Below the pieces are notes generated by a model. It was not told the DNA's origin and searched no databases. It was given only the letters and a program-made list of their open reading frames with translations. A DNA stretch of 64,000 nt from Sphingopyxis sp. LK2115 (lineage in GTDB: Bacteria; Pseudomonadota; Alphaproteobacteria; Sphingomonadales; Sphingomonadaceae): NCBI RefSeq assembly GCF_014595975.1, contig NZ_JABWGQ010000044.1:163121-227120 (forward strand), given 5' to 3'. Each line of letters begins with the position of its first letter. Position 1 is the stretch's first letter. This document shows, piece by piece, positions 33,127 to 41,433 of the stretch. The position numbers were made by a program, and so were the translations under genes.

Positions 33127-34416
33127 ATGACCATGACAACGCTCACCGCCCCTTCCCCGCTGCCCGGCGATGCCGCCGCGCTGATCGCCGACATGGGCGC
33201 GCGCGCGCGCGCTGCCGCGAAACGGCTCGCGCAGACGCCGACCGCCGAAAAGGCAGCGGCGCTGATGGCCGCCGCGGCCGCGATCCGGGCGCAGTCGGCG
33301 GAAATACTGGCGGCCAACGCCGAGGACATGGCCGCTGGACGGACGAACGGCCTGTCGGGCGCAATGCTCGACCGGCTGCGCCTTGACGAAGGACGACTGG
33401 CGGCAATCGCCGATGCGATCGAGGCGGTTGCGGCGCTGCCCGACCCCGTCGGGCGCGAGATCGACCGCACGACGCGCCCCAACGGATTGGAACTGAGCCG
33501 CGTGCGCGTGCCCTTGGGCGTCGTTGGCATCGTCTATGAAAGCCGCCCCAATGTCACCGCCGACGCCGCGGCGCTCGGGCTGATGTCGGGCAATGCGGTG
33601 ATCCTGCGCGGCGGCAGCGAGGCGGCGCAGTCGAACCGCGCAATCCACGCGGCCTTTGCCGCGGGTCTCGTCGATGCGGGTTTGCCCGCCGATGCCGTGC
33701 AACTGGTCCCGACGCAGGACCGCGCCGCCGTCGGCGCGATGCTGCGCGCGCAGGGGCTGATCGACATCATCATTCCGCGCGGCGGCAAGGGGCTGGTCGC
33801 GCGCGTGCAGGACGAAGCGCGCGTGCCCGTGCTCGCGCATCTCGACGGGATCAACCATCTCTATATCGACGGCGCCGCCGATCCGGCGAAGGCGGTCGAA
33901 CTTGCGGTCAACGCCAAGATGCGCCGCACCGGCATTTGCGGCGCGACCGAGACGATCCTGATCGACCGGACCTATGGCGCGCCGCTCGCCATTATCGACG
34001 CGCTGATCGCCGCGGGCTGCGAAGTGCGCGGTGACAAGGATATAGCGGCGTTCAGCCCGCATGTCGAACCCGCCGCGGCGAACGACTGGGACAGCGAATA
34101 TCTCGACGCAATCGTCTCGATCGCGATGGTCGACGGCCTCGATGGGGCGCTCGCGCACATCGACGCGCATTCGAGCCGCCACACCGACGCGATCGTGACC
34201 GAGGATGCCGCGACCGCCGAGCGTTTCCTGGCTGGCGTCGACAGCGCGATCGTCATGCACAATGCTTCGACCCAATTTGCCGACGGTGGCGAATTCGGCC
34301 TCGGCGCCGAAATCGGCATCGCCACCGGCCGCCTCCACGCGCGCGGCCCGGTCGCGCTCGAAGGGCTTACGACGTATAAATGGCTGGTGCGCGGAAACGG
34401 TCAGACACGTCCTTGA
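33127..34416 (+). CDS. proA: Gamma-glutamyl phosphate reductase
   Basis: A 429-residue enzyme of proline synthesis that reduces gamma-glutamyl phosphate with NADPH. The start at ATG 33127 (MTMTTLTAPSPLPG) fits the family; ATG 33109 is possible. Conserved parts: VYESRPNVTADAAALGLMSGNAVILRGGSEA (about residues 140-170), MRRTGICGATETILID with the catalytic Cys (about 274-289), and the C-terminal ARGPVALEGLTTYKWL. In related genomes proA is often followed directly by nadD; here a toxin-antitoxin pair lies between. The proB partner is not in the window. Confidence 0.95.
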   Translation: MTMTTLTAPSPLPGDAAALIADMGARARAAAKRLAQTPTAEKAAALMAAAAAIRAQSAEILAANAEDMAAGRTNGLSGAMLDRLRLDEGRLAAIADAIEAVAALPDPVGREIDRTTRPNGLELSRVRVPLGVVGIVYESRPNVTADAAALGLMSGNAVILRGGSEAAQSNRAIHAAFAAGLVDAGLPADAVQLVPTQDRAAVGAMLRAQGLIDIIIPRGGKGLVARVQDEARVPVLAHLDGINHLYIDGAADPAKAVELAVNAKMRRTGICGATETILIDRTYGAPLAIIDALIAAGCEVRGDKDIAAFSPHVEPAAANDWDSEYLDAIVSIAMVDGLDGALAHIDAHSSRHTDAIVTEDAATAERFLAGVDSAIVMHNASTQFADGGEFGLGAEIGIATGRLHARGPVALEGLTTYKWLVRGNGQTRP

Positions 34417-34421
34417 ATCAT

Positions 34422-34447
34422 TTGTATACAAGTGATATATACGCGAT
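34422..34447 (+). promoter_or_regulatory. AT-rich palindromic operator/promoter of the toxin-antitoxin pair
   Basis: TTGTATACAA (34422-34431) is a perfect 10-bp palindrome in an AT-rich patch that continues as GTGATATATACGCGATATG up to the antitoxin start. It occupies the entire 31-base gap after proA. Type II antitoxins usually bind such palindromes to repress their own genes. Confidence 0.55.
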
Positions 34448-34720
34448 ATGGATGCTACGACGCCGATCACGACGCGGCTTGACGCCGTAACCTTGGAAAC
34501 GCTCGACAGACTTGCGGAACGCTATGACCGATCGCGCTCGTGGCTCGTTGCGCAGGCGGTTCGACAGTTTGTCGAGCGCGAAGCCGAGATGCTCGCGATC
34601 ATCGAGGAAGGCGAGCGATCTGCCCGCGAGGAGCCGCTTATCTCGCACGAAGAGATGAAAAGGCTGATCGCCGCGAAGCGCGCCGAACTCCGTTCAAAGC
34701 GCGATAAAGCGGCGGCGTGA
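34448..34720 (+). CDS. Ribbon-helix-helix antitoxin (CopG/ParD type)
   Basis: A 90-residue protein. The N-terminal RHH DNA-binding part is TPITTRLDAVTLETLDRLAERYDRSRSWLVAQAVRQFVERE (about residues 5-45). The charged C-terminal helix (EEMKRLIAAKRAELRSKRDKAAA) is where such antitoxins wrap the toxin. Its stop overlaps the toxin start in a GTGA junction, the classical order of a parDE/relBE-type pair. A palindrome immediately upstream is its likely operator. Confidence 0.85.
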   Translation: MDATTPITTRLDAVTLETLDRLAERYDRSRSWLVAQAVRQFVEREAEMLAIIEEGERSAREEPLISHEEMKRLIAAKRAELRSKRDKAAA

Positions 34721-35004
34721 TCAATGTCCAATGGTCGCAGGCAGCGACCGAAGACCTCCTGAACAATGCTGACGGCCTCTTTCTGGTCGATTTCGACCTC
34801 GCGAACGCCTTGCTGTCCGAATCGGAACGAGCGAGCGACTTTTTGGCGCTTGCACCACGCGCAGGTTCGCCGGTCGATGCACATGGGTTGCGAAAATGGC
34901 GTTTGGGCCAGCTCCCTTTTGCCCTGTTGTATGATGTGAATGCTGAACGGCTCCTCATCCTTCGCGTGGTCCATCTTCGCAGCGACTGGCAAACCCTATT
35001 GTGA
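34717..35004 (+). CDS. RelE/ParE-superfamily toxin
   Basis: A 95-residue protein starting at GTG 34717. It keeps the fold pattern of RelE/ParE toxins: VQWSQAATEDLLNNADGLF for the N-terminal strand and helices, then RKWRLGQLPFALLYDVNAERLLILRVVHLRSDW for the antiparallel sheet. RelE toxins cut mRNA in the ribosome and ParE toxins inhibit gyrase; sequence alone does not decide here. The SDW end is as in ParE/YoeB-type proteins. Its stop overlaps nadD by four bases (GTGA), so toxin and nadD are translated from one message. Confidence 0.82.
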   Translation: MINVQWSQAATEDLLNNADGLFLVDFDLANALLSESERASDFLALAPRAGSPVDAHGLRKWRLGQLPFALLYDVNAERLLILRVVHLRSDWQTLL

Positions 35005-35654
35005 TCGCCACCGGCCTCCTCGGCGGCAGCTTCAACCCTGCGCATGGCGGGCACCGTGCGATCAGTTTGAACGCGATCGACGCGCTCTGCCTCGACGAAC
35101 TGTGGTGGCTCGTTTCTCCCGGCAATCCTCTGAAACCCAAGGCGGGCATGGCGCCCCTCCCCGCCCGCCTCGCCTCGGCGCGGCGCATGGCGCGGCGTTC
35201 GCCGATCCGCGCCACCGCGATCGAGACCGAACTCGGCACCCGCTATACCGTCGATACGCTGAAAAAACTGATCCGCCGCTATCCGAATCGGCGCTTCATC
35301 TGGATCATGGGGGCCGACAATCTGGTCCAGTTGCCCCAATGGCGCGACTGGCGGGAAATTGCGCGATTGATGCCGATTGCGGTTGTTGCGCGTCCGGGCT
35401 ATAATGATCGGGCCCATGCAAGACGTGCGATGGGATGGCTGCGGCGCTTTGTCCGGCCCGCAGACCAGAAGAAGCATTGGACAGACTGGAGACCGCCCGC
35501 CCTCGTGTTCCTGCGATTTTCGCCCGATGTGCGATCCGCGACTGCGATACGGCAGGCCAACCCCCGCTGGTTCGAACGTTATGAAGGCCGCGCGCTGCGC
35601 GACCCGGTCACGCGCTCGCACATTGCGGAATCGACCAAGAAAGGACGCATTTGA
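35001..35654 (+). CDS. nadD: Nicotinate-nucleotide adenylyltransferase
   Basis: A 217-residue enzyme of NAD synthesis that joins ATP to nicotinate mononucleotide. The nucleotidyltransferase motif GGSFNPAHGGH is at residues 8-18, and the second motif (ATAIRQANPRWF, replacing the common SSTxIR) is near residue 178. GTG 35001 overlaps the toxin stop. The following rsfS begins at a TTG that overlaps the nadD stop. nadD-rsfS-rlmH is the normal alphaproteobacterial order. Confidence 0.93.
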   Translation: MIATGLLGGSFNPAHGGHRAISLNAIDALCLDELWWLVSPGNPLKPKAGMAPLPARLASARRMARRSPIRATAIETELGTRYTVDTLKKLIRRYPNRRFIWIMGADNLVQLPQWRDWREIARLMPIAVVARPGYNDRAHARRAMGWLRRFVRPADQKKHWTDWRPPALVFLRFSPDVRSATAIRQANPRWFERYEGRALRDPVTRSHIAESTKKGRI

Positions 35655-36049
35655 TCGCCGCCACCCAGGGGGCCGCGCCGGACGCCGCCCCTGCCAACGA
35701 CAGCGTGGATGCGCTCCACGCGCTGATCCTCCGCCAGCTGGACGAGGATCAGGCCCAGGAAACCATCTCGATCCCGCTTGCCGGCAAAAGCAGCATCGCC
35801 GACCATATGGTCATTGCGAGTGGGCGTTCGACGCGCCACGTTTCAGCGATCGCCGAAAAACTGGCGCAGCGGATCAAGCAGGAAGCGGGCCGCAGCGTCC
35901 GCGTCGAAGGGCTGCCCAACGCCGATTGGGTGCTGCTCGACGCAGGCGACGTCATCGTCCACCTGTTCCGCCCGGAAGTGCGCAGCTTCTACAACCTCGA
36001 ACGCATGTGGTCGTTCGGCGACGCACCGCCGGTCGCGACCGCGAATTGA
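35651..36049 (+). CDS. rsfS: Ribosomal silencing factor RsfS
   Basis: A 132-residue protein starting at TTG 35651. After a variable Ala/Pro-rich tail of about 20 residues, the core reads HALILRQLDEDQAQETISIPLAGKSSIADHMVIASGRSTRHVSAIAEKL and ends NADWVLLDAGDVIVHLFRPEVRSFYNLERMW. The latter is the hallmark of RsfS/DUF143. It binds ribosomal protein uL14 and stops subunit joining in starvation. It is the second gene of the nadD-rsfS-rlmH block. Confidence 0.95.
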   Translation: MIAATQGAAPDAAPANDSVDALHALILRQLDEDQAQETISIPLAGKSSIADHMVIASGRSTRHVSAIAEKLAQRIKQEAGRSVRVEGLPNADWVLLDAGDVIVHLFRPEVRSFYNLERMWSFGDAPPVATAN

Positions 36050-36081
36050 CGCGACCGCCGCCCGAAGGTTAGGCGGCGGAC

Positions 36082-36510
36082 ATGTTGCTGCACATCATCG
36101 CGCGCGGGCGCATCGGACGCGGGCCGGAGGCCGAGCTGGTCGCGCGCTATATGAAGCGCGTGACCTGGCCGCAGAAGATTTCCGAACTTCCCGACACGGG
36201 TGGGCGCATGCCCGCCGCCGTCGACAATAGCCGCACGATCCTGCTCGACGAGGGCGGCGAGCAGATGTCGTCGATCGAATTCGCCCGATTGCTCGAACAA
36301 TGGCGCGACGGCGGCGTGCGCGAGGCGCGCTTCTGCCTTGGCGCCGCCGATGGCTTTACCCCCGAAGAGCGTGAAGGCGCCGACAAGCTCATCGCCTTTG
36401 GCCGGGCGACCTGGCCCCATCTGTTGGCGCGCGCGATGCTCGCCGAACAATTGTGGCGCGCCACCAGCATCGTCGCCGGGCACCCCTATCACCGTGAGGG
36501 GCGCCAGTGA
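36082..36510 (+). CDS. rlmH: 23S rRNA pseudouridine-1915 N3-methyltransferase RlmH
   Basis: A 142-residue SPOUT methyltransferase that methylates pseudouridine 1915 in helix 69 of 23S rRNA. Signature parts: GRIGRGPEAELVARYMKRV near the N-terminus, LLDEGGEQMSSIEFARLLEQW (about residues 54-74), FCLGAADGF (about 86-94), and the C-terminal LARAMLAEQLWRATSIVAGHPYHR, which forms the SAM-binding knot. The next gene starts inside its stop codon (GTGA). Confidence 0.95.
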   Translation: MLLHIIARGRIGRGPEAELVARYMKRVTWPQKISELPDTGGRMPAAVDNSRTILLDEGGEQMSSIEFARLLEQWRDGGVREARFCLGAADGFTPEEREGADKLIAFGRATWPHLLARAMLAEQLWRATSIVAGHPYHREGRQ

Positions 36511-37724
36511 GGCGCGCGCTCGCGGCGCTCGCCGTCGCCGTCGCCGTCGCGGGCGGCACCTTCGCGCTCGCGCAGAGCGATCTCTTTGACCCGCAGGCGA
36601 TCGCCGCGCGCGAACGGATGCAGCTGGCCGACGCCCGGCAGCAATCGGTGGCGGCGATGGCGCGCAGCGCTGCGCTCGAAAAACAGGCCGCCGCGGCGAG
36701 CAATGAGGCCGACCGGTTGAAGATGCGCAGCGCTGCGCTCGCCGCACGCATCCAGTCAGCCGAAGCCGACATCAGCGCAGGCGAAGCGCGCGTCGCGCTC
36801 GTGACCCGCCGCCTGTCGGCGCAGCGCGCGCGGCTCGCCGAACAGCAGCAGCCGTTGCTCGAACTCGCCGCTGCGCTTCAGCAACTCAGCCGCCAGCCGC
36901 CGGTCAGCGTGCTCGCGCAGCCGGGATCGCTTCGCGACATGGTTCATGCGCGCGCGGTGATCGACGCCGCGATGCCGGTGATCGCGCGACGCACCGCCGG
37001 GGTCCGCCGCCAATTGTCCTTGCTCGACGCCGCACGGCGGCAACAGGCGATCGCCCTCGACGCGCTCGCGGCAAGCAAGGCGCAGCTCGCCGCGCGCCGC
37101 GCCGCGCTGACGCGGCTCGAAAACGAAGGACGGCTGCGCTCGCGCGAGCTGATGAGCAGCGCACGGATCGAGGCGGACCGCGCGCTGGGGCTGGGCGAAA
37201 AGGCGCGCGACATCGTCGAACTGATGGACGCGCTCGAAGCCGACGGGCTGGTGCGCGCCCAACTCGGCCAGCTCGCGGGACCGCTGCCGCGCCCGCGCAA
37301 CCCCGCCGCCGGACCGGTGAGCCTTGTCCCACCGCCCACCGCGCGCGAAATCGGCATCACCAGCAGCGCCTACCGCCTGCCCGTCGTCGGACGCATCATC
37401 ACCGGGCTGGGAGAGGTGAGCGAAAGCGGCGTGCGGTCGCGCGGCGTCACCATCGCGGCGCGGCCGGGCGGACAGGTCGTCGCCCCCGCCCCCGGCCGCG
37501 TCAGCTTTGCCGGCGATTATCGCGGCTATGGCAAGATCGTCATCATCGACCATGGCGGCGGCTGGATCTCGCTGCTCGCCGGGATGATCGCGCTGTCGGT
37601 AGGGGTCGGCGATATGGTGGAAGCGGGCGCACCCGTCGGCCGCGCGGGATCTGACGACAGCCGCATCACCGTCGAACTGCGCCGCGCGGGCCGCCCGGTC
37701 GACATCGTCGCGATGATCGGCTGA
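36507..37724 (+). CDS. EnvC-like murein hydrolase activator (degenerate LytM domain)
   Basis: A 405-residue exported protein starting at GTG 36507. It has a signal-like N-terminus (ALAALAVAVAVAGGTFALA), about 200 residues of coiled coil (AAASNEADRLKMRSAALAARIQSAEADISAGEARVALVTRRL and following) and a C-terminal M23/LytM domain (about 290-405). The LytM zinc ligands are largely lost: the usual HxxxD is RSRGVTIA, and HLHFE is replaced by ITVEL, with one His in DHGGGW. That is the pattern of EnvC, which activates amidases for cell division rather than cutting peptidoglycan itself. It belongs to the nadD operon. Confidence 0.85.
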   Translation: MRRALAALAVAVAVAGGTFALAQSDLFDPQAIAARERMQLADARQQSVAAMARSAALEKQAAAASNEADRLKMRSAALAARIQSAEADISAGEARVALVTRRLSAQRARLAEQQQPLLELAAALQQLSRQPPVSVLAQPGSLRDMVHARAVIDAAMPVIARRTAGVRRQLSLLDAARRQQAIALDALAASKAQLAARRAALTRLENEGRLRSRELMSSARIEADRALGLGEKARDIVELMDALEADGLVRAQLGQLAGPLPRPRNPAAGPVSLVPPPTAREIGITSSAYRLPVVGRIITGLGEVSESGVRSRGVTIAARPGGQVVAPAPGRVSFAGDYRGYGKIVIIDHGGGWISLLAGMIALSVGVGDMVEAGAPVGRAGSDDSRITVELRRAGRPVDIVAMIG

Positions 37725-37770
37725 CCCGTCCCCTTTTTTTTCCGCATCGCCGAGCCATGACGAGGGGCCA

Positions 37771-37818
37771 CGCCGAGCGAAGTCGCGGCTCCACTTCGCT
37801 TCTCGCTTCGCTCGAACC
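37771..37818. repeat. REP-like dispersed repeat
   Basis: CGAGCGAAGTCG at 37773-37784 faces CTTCGCTCGAACC around 37806-37818, with an extra CTTCGCTTCTC between. It is a further copy of the GAGCGAAGTCGAGA element, in the gap between the envC-like gene and ctpA. Confidence 0.45.
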
Positions 37819-37970
37819 AGCGCCTCGCCTTCGATCGGGGACGCGCGGCAGAACGGAATCCCCCTCTGTCCCGCACGGCAATGCCATGCTTGACGGCCGC
37901 ATTATTGCGTAGGAGGATGTCGCGCCGGGGATTATAAGGCGAGTTTCCCTCGCCTGAGCGAAAGATTGTG

Positions 37971-39359
37971 ATGACCGACTCGACCAAAACCACCGCTTCG
38001 CCGCGCCGTCGCTTTGCGCTGTGGCAGGGCGCCGCCGCGCTTTCGACGCTGGCGCTGGTTCCGCTTGCGACCGGCGCGATGGCGAGCGTCGATTCGAAGA
38101 CGCAGGAAGAAATCGCGCGCTTCATGGACGTTTATCTGGAGGTAAAGTCCAACTATGTCGAACCGGTCGAGGATTCCAAGCTGATCGAGGGCGCGATCAA
38201 CGGGATGCTGGCCAGCCTCGATCCGCATTCGGGCTATCTCGACGCGCGCGGTTTCTCGAACCTGCGTACGCAGACCGACGGCGAATATGGCGGGCTGGGG
38301 CTGTCGGTGACGATGGAGGATGGCGTGGTCAAGGTGATCGCGCCGACCGCCGACACGCCCGCCGACCGGGCCGGGATCAAGGCAGGCGATTTCATCACCC
38401 ACATCAACGATGAACTGATCTTCGGCATGACGCTGGACGAGGCGGTTGAACAGATGCGCGGGCGGCCGGGCACGCCGATCAACATCACCATCGTGCGCGA
38501 AGGTCAGGACAAGCCGATCGAAATGACGCTGACGCGCGAGATCATCGACCTTAAACCCGTCAAATGGGAAGTCAGGGGCGACGTCGGCGTGCTCACCGTC
38601 ACCAGCTTTTCGGCCGACGCGACCACCGACCTCAAGGCCGCGATGATGGCGGTCGAAAAATCGCTCGGTCGCAAACCGCGCGGCTGGATCCTCGATCTCC
38701 GCTCGAACCCCGGCGGGCTGCTCGACGAAGCCGTGGGAATCAGCGACCTTTTCCTCGAAAGCGGCGAGATTGTGTCGCAGCGCGGCCGCCGCAAGGGCGA
38801 CATCGAACGCTATTTCGCCGAACCGGGTGATCTTGCGGGCGGTGCGCCGGTCATCGTGCTGATCGACGCCGGTTCGGCTTCGGCCTCCGAAATCGTCGCG
38901 GGGGCGCTGCAGGACCAGCATCGCGCGGTCGTCATGGGCGAACGCAGCTTTGGCAAGGGTTCGGTGCAGACCGTGCTCCCGCTCAGCGACACTACGGCGC
39001 TTCGATTGACGACGGCGCGTTACTATACGCCGTCGGGACGCAGCGTGCAGGAAGGCGGGATCGACCCCGACATCAAGGTGCCGCAGCTCAGCGACCCCGA
39101 TTATGCGTCGCGCCCCAAGTTCCGCGAAAGCGACCTGCGCCGCCACCTCATCAACGAGAAAAAGGTCGACAACGGCCTCATCGAAAAGGATGAAAAGGCC
39201 GACCCGCGCTTCACCGCGACCGCCGCGGAGCTGAAGGCCAAGGGAATCGAGGATTTCCAGCTTCACTATGCGTTGCAGACGATCGGGCGGATCGGCCCCG
39301 GAACGCCGCGCATGGCGGCAGCGGGCAAGCCGACCGCAAAGCCTGCGCGCAGCAACTGA
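37971..39359 (+). CDS. ctpA: S41 family carboxy-terminal processing peptidase
   Basis: A 462-residue exported protease. The N-terminus RRRFALWQGAAALSTLALVPLATGAMA is a signal peptide (twin-Arg-like). A PDZ domain lies at about 105-180 (GLGLSVTMEDGVVKVIAPTADTPADRAGIKAGDFI). The catalytic Ser is in DAGSASASEIVAGAL (about residue 306) and the Lys is in ERSFGKGSVQT (about 330). CtpA enzymes trim or degrade periplasmic proteins. EnvC-like and CtpA genes are often neighbours in alphaproteobacteria. The start ATG 37971 is preferred over the in-frame GTG three bases before. Confidence 0.94.
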   Translation: MTDSTKTTASPRRRFALWQGAAALSTLALVPLATGAMASVDSKTQEEIARFMDVYLEVKSNYVEPVEDSKLIEGAINGMLASLDPHSGYLDARGFSNLRTQTDGEYGGLGLSVTMEDGVVKVIAPTADTPADRAGIKAGDFITHINDELIFGMTLDEAVEQMRGRPGTPINITIVREGQDKPIEMTLTREIIDLKPVKWEVRGDVGVLTVTSFSADATTDLKAAMMAVEKSLGRKPRGWILDLRSNPGGLLDEAVGISDLFLESGEIVSQRGRRKGDIERYFAEPGDLAGGAPVIVLIDAGSASASEIVAGALQDQHRAVVMGERSFGKGSVQTVLPLSDTTALRLTTARYYTPSGRSVQEGGIDPDIKVPQLSDPDYASRPKFRESDLRRHLINEKKVDNGLIEKDEKADPRFTATAAELKAKGIEDFQLHYALQTIGRIGPGTPRMAAAGKPTAKPARSN

Positions 39360-39386
39360 CGCGCACCCGCCATGCTTCCCCCATCC

Positions 39387-39412
39387 GTCATCCCGGCGCG
39401 CGCCGGGATGAC
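39387..39412. repeat. 26-bp perfect palindrome, REP type
   Basis: GTCATCCCGGCGC and its exact reverse complement lie back to back, giving a perfect 26-bp palindrome between ctpA and dsbB. This is the short CCCGG-type palindrome common between genes of alphaproteobacteria, and may act as an mRNA 3' hairpin. Confidence 0.6.
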
Positions 39413-39433
39413 GATAAGTCAGGATCAGTATTG

Positions 39434-39916
39434 ATGCTCCAATCGCGTCTCGCCGCGCCCCTCGTCGCGCTTGCGGCGCCACTGCTTCTCTATGGCGGCG
39501 CGCTCGTGTCGCAATATGGCTTCGGGCTGCATCCGTGCGAAATGTGCTATTGGCAGCGCTGGCCGCACCAGGCGGCGATCGTGCTGGCGCTGCTCGCCCT
39601 GCTGCTGCGCCGAAACGACAAGGCGATGCGCGCGCTGACCCTGCTCGCTGCCGCCGCCATTGCTGCCAGCGGCGCGATCGGGGTGTTCCACGCCGGGGTG
39701 GAATATGGCTTCTGGGAAGGTATTACCACCTGCGCGACGGGCCGCGGTGGGCCGGTGACGCTCGAATCGATCATGGATGCACCGCTCGTCCGCTGCGACG
39801 CGGTGCCATGGTCGCTGTTCGGCATCTCGCTGGCGGGTTTCAACGCCATCTTCTCATTCGGCGCCGCGGCCCTTGTCTTGACCTTGCTGCGCGCCAGGCG
39901 CACATGGACGGCATGA
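39434..39916 (+). CDS. dsbB: Disulfide bond formation protein DsbB-like
   Basis: A 160-residue membrane protein with four helices. The first periplasmic Cys pair is in HPCEMCYWQRWPH (about residues 34-46), the DsbB C-x-x-C signature with its following Arg that contacts quinone. Two more Cys (EGITTCATG and LVRCDAVPW) form the second periplasmic loop pair. It reoxidises DsbA and passes electrons to ubiquinone. No dsbA is next to it. It is followed by coq7 in an ATGA overlap, a meaningful pairing because DsbB needs ubiquinone and Coq7 makes it. Confidence 0.9.
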   Translation: MLQSRLAAPLVALAAPLLLYGGALVSQYGFGLHPCEMCYWQRWPHQAAIVLALLALLLRRNDKAMRALTLLAAAAIAASGAIGVFHAGVEYGFWEGITTCATGRGGPVTLESIMDAPLVRCDAVPWSLFGISLAGFNAIFSFGAAALVLTLLRARRTWTA

Positions 39917-40446
39917 CCGAAGCCCGTGAAAAGAGTGATCGGCGCACCGCATCGATGATCCGCGTCGACCAGGCGGGCGAGTTTGGCGCGACGCGTATCT
40001 ATGCCGGGCAACTCGCCGTGATGGGCGACCGGCATCCGATGGCACGCGAAATCGCCCATATGGCCGAACAGGAAGAGCGCCACCGCAAGTTTTTCGACGC
40101 GATGATCGCGCGGCGGGGCGTGCGTCCGACCGCGCTCCAGCCCTTCTGGAACGTCGCGGGCTTTGCGCTGGGAGCAGCCACCGCCACGATGGGACCGCGC
40201 GCCGCCATGGCCTGCACCGCGGCGGTCGAAACCGAGATCGACCGCCACTACCGGCAGCAGCTGGACGAGCTTGGCGACAGCGACCCCGAACTCAGCGCGG
40301 CGGTCGCGGATTTCCGGGCCGAAGAGCTTGAACACCGCGACGCCGCGCTCAAGGCCGGGGCGGAAAGCGCGCCCGGCTATCCGCTGCTCAGCCTCGCGAT
40401 CCGCGCCGGGTGCCGTGCAGCCATCGCGCTGTCGAAACGTATCTGA
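39913..40446 (+). CDS. coq7: Demethoxyubiquinone hydroxylase Coq7
   Basis: A 177-residue di-iron hydroxylase of ubiquinone synthesis. The first metal Glu is in MIRVDQAGEFGATRIYAGQ (about residue 24), the next is the E-x-x-H pair in HMAEQEERHRKFF, and the second half carries VETEIDRHYRQQL and RAEELEHRDAAL. This is the ferritin-like arrangement of Coq7/UbiF. It hydroxylates demethoxyubiquinone. The start ATG 39913 overlaps the dsbB stop; ATG 39904 is also in frame. Confidence 0.94.
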   Translation: MTEAREKSDRRTASMIRVDQAGEFGATRIYAGQLAVMGDRHPMAREIAHMAEQEERHRKFFDAMIARRGVRPTALQPFWNVAGFALGAATATMGPRAAMACTAAVETEIDRHYRQQLDELGDSDPELSAAVADFRAEELEHRDAALKAGAESAPGYPLLSLAIRAGCRAAIALSKRI

Positions 40447-40475
40447 TAGACTGACAAGCAAACGACGCCCCGCCC

Positions 40476-40554
40476 GTTCGTGTCGAGCGAAGTCGAGACA
40501 CCCATCCGAATTGCGCCGGGTCGATGGGCATCTCGACTTCGCTCGATGCGAAGG
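40476..40554. repeat. Paired REP-like repeat (inverted pair of GAGCGAAGTCGAGA elements)
   Basis: Left arm GTCGAGCGAAGTCGAGACAC around 40482-40501 with following CCATC; right arm GATGGGCATCTCGACTTCGC at 40523-40542 and on to GATGCG. The arms are inverted and about 25 bases apart, so the transcript can fold into a long hairpin. This is the best-formed copy in the window. Confidence 0.7.
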
Positions 40555-40622
40555 GATATGAGATGTTCATGGCTGATGCAGGAAATGCATGGCATTCGAC
40601 CAGTGTAACAAAGGAAGATCCG

Positions 40623-41225
40623 ATGACCCGCCCCCTCCTCTTTGCGCTGATCCTCGCGGGAAGCGCCGCCGTGCCCGCCGCCACCCAGCAAACCCCGGCG
40701 GACGCCGAAAAGATCAACCAGGTCATCGTGTATGGCGACGACAAATGCGAAGCGTCGAGCGCCGACGAGATCGTCGTGTGCAACCGCCTGCCCGAAAGCG
40801 AGCGTTATCGCGTGCCGCCGATGCTGCGCGGCAACCCGCTCGACCCGCGCAACGAAGCCTGGGCGAACAAGGTCGTCGCGCTCGAACGTGTCGGGCGCTT
40901 TGGAACCGACAGTTGCTCGCCGACCGGCCTTGGCGGTTTCACTGGCTGCACACAGGCGCTGGTGGCGGGCGCGCGCGCGGAGCAGCGTGCCGCCGACAAG
41001 ACCGACTGGCAGGCAATGATCGCCGATGAACGCGCCAAGCGCCTGGCCGGCATCGACGCCGCCGCCGCCGAAGTCGAAGCCGCAGTCGTCGCCGAGGAAC
41101 GCGCGCTGGCGGAGCGGCAAAAGGCCGCCGAGGAACTGGAGCGACAGGCGAACGGCGAAGCGCCCGCTTCGCCCTCGCCCGACGAAGCCGATGCGGGCGA
41201 ACTGCCGGTGCCCCCGCAGCAATAG
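40623..41225 (+). CDS. Exported hypothetical protein with four cysteines
   Basis: A 200-residue protein starting at ATG 40623 (MTRPLLFALILAGSAAVPAATQ), a clear signal peptide. The core contains DDKCEASSADEIVVCNRLPESERYRVPPMLRG and DSCSPTGLGGFTGCTQAL, with two Cys pairs. The NRLPESERYRVP segment recurs in many small secreted sphingomonad proteins, from memory, and has no known function. The C-terminal half is a long Ala/Glu helix (AEVEAAVVAEERALAERQKAAEELERQA), then a Pro-rich tail. Upstream lies the REP pair, so it is separate from coq7. Confidence 0.65.
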   Translation: MTRPLLFALILAGSAAVPAATQQTPADAEKINQVIVYGDDKCEASSADEIVVCNRLPESERYRVPPMLRGNPLDPRNEAWANKVVALERVGRFGTDSCSPTGLGGFTGCTQALVAGARAEQRAADKTDWQAMIADERAKRLAGIDAAAAEVEAAVVAEERALAERQKAAEELERQANGEAPASPSPDEADAGELPVPPQQ

Positions 41226-41433
41226 CGCACTGCCGCCAGCTTCGCTTTCCGCTGCCCTGAAACGCCTGCGCGCCTGCCGACCGGCGTGATCGGTTCGTCT
41301 TGCCGCGATCCCGTTGCGATTCCGCGCCGAACAGAGGAAAAAATTAACGAAACGCTGCCAACCTGTCTTGACTTGGTAATAATTGGGGCAAATCGTGGCG
41401 TTTCTGGGAATCGCCGGCCGGGGAGGCTGACAC

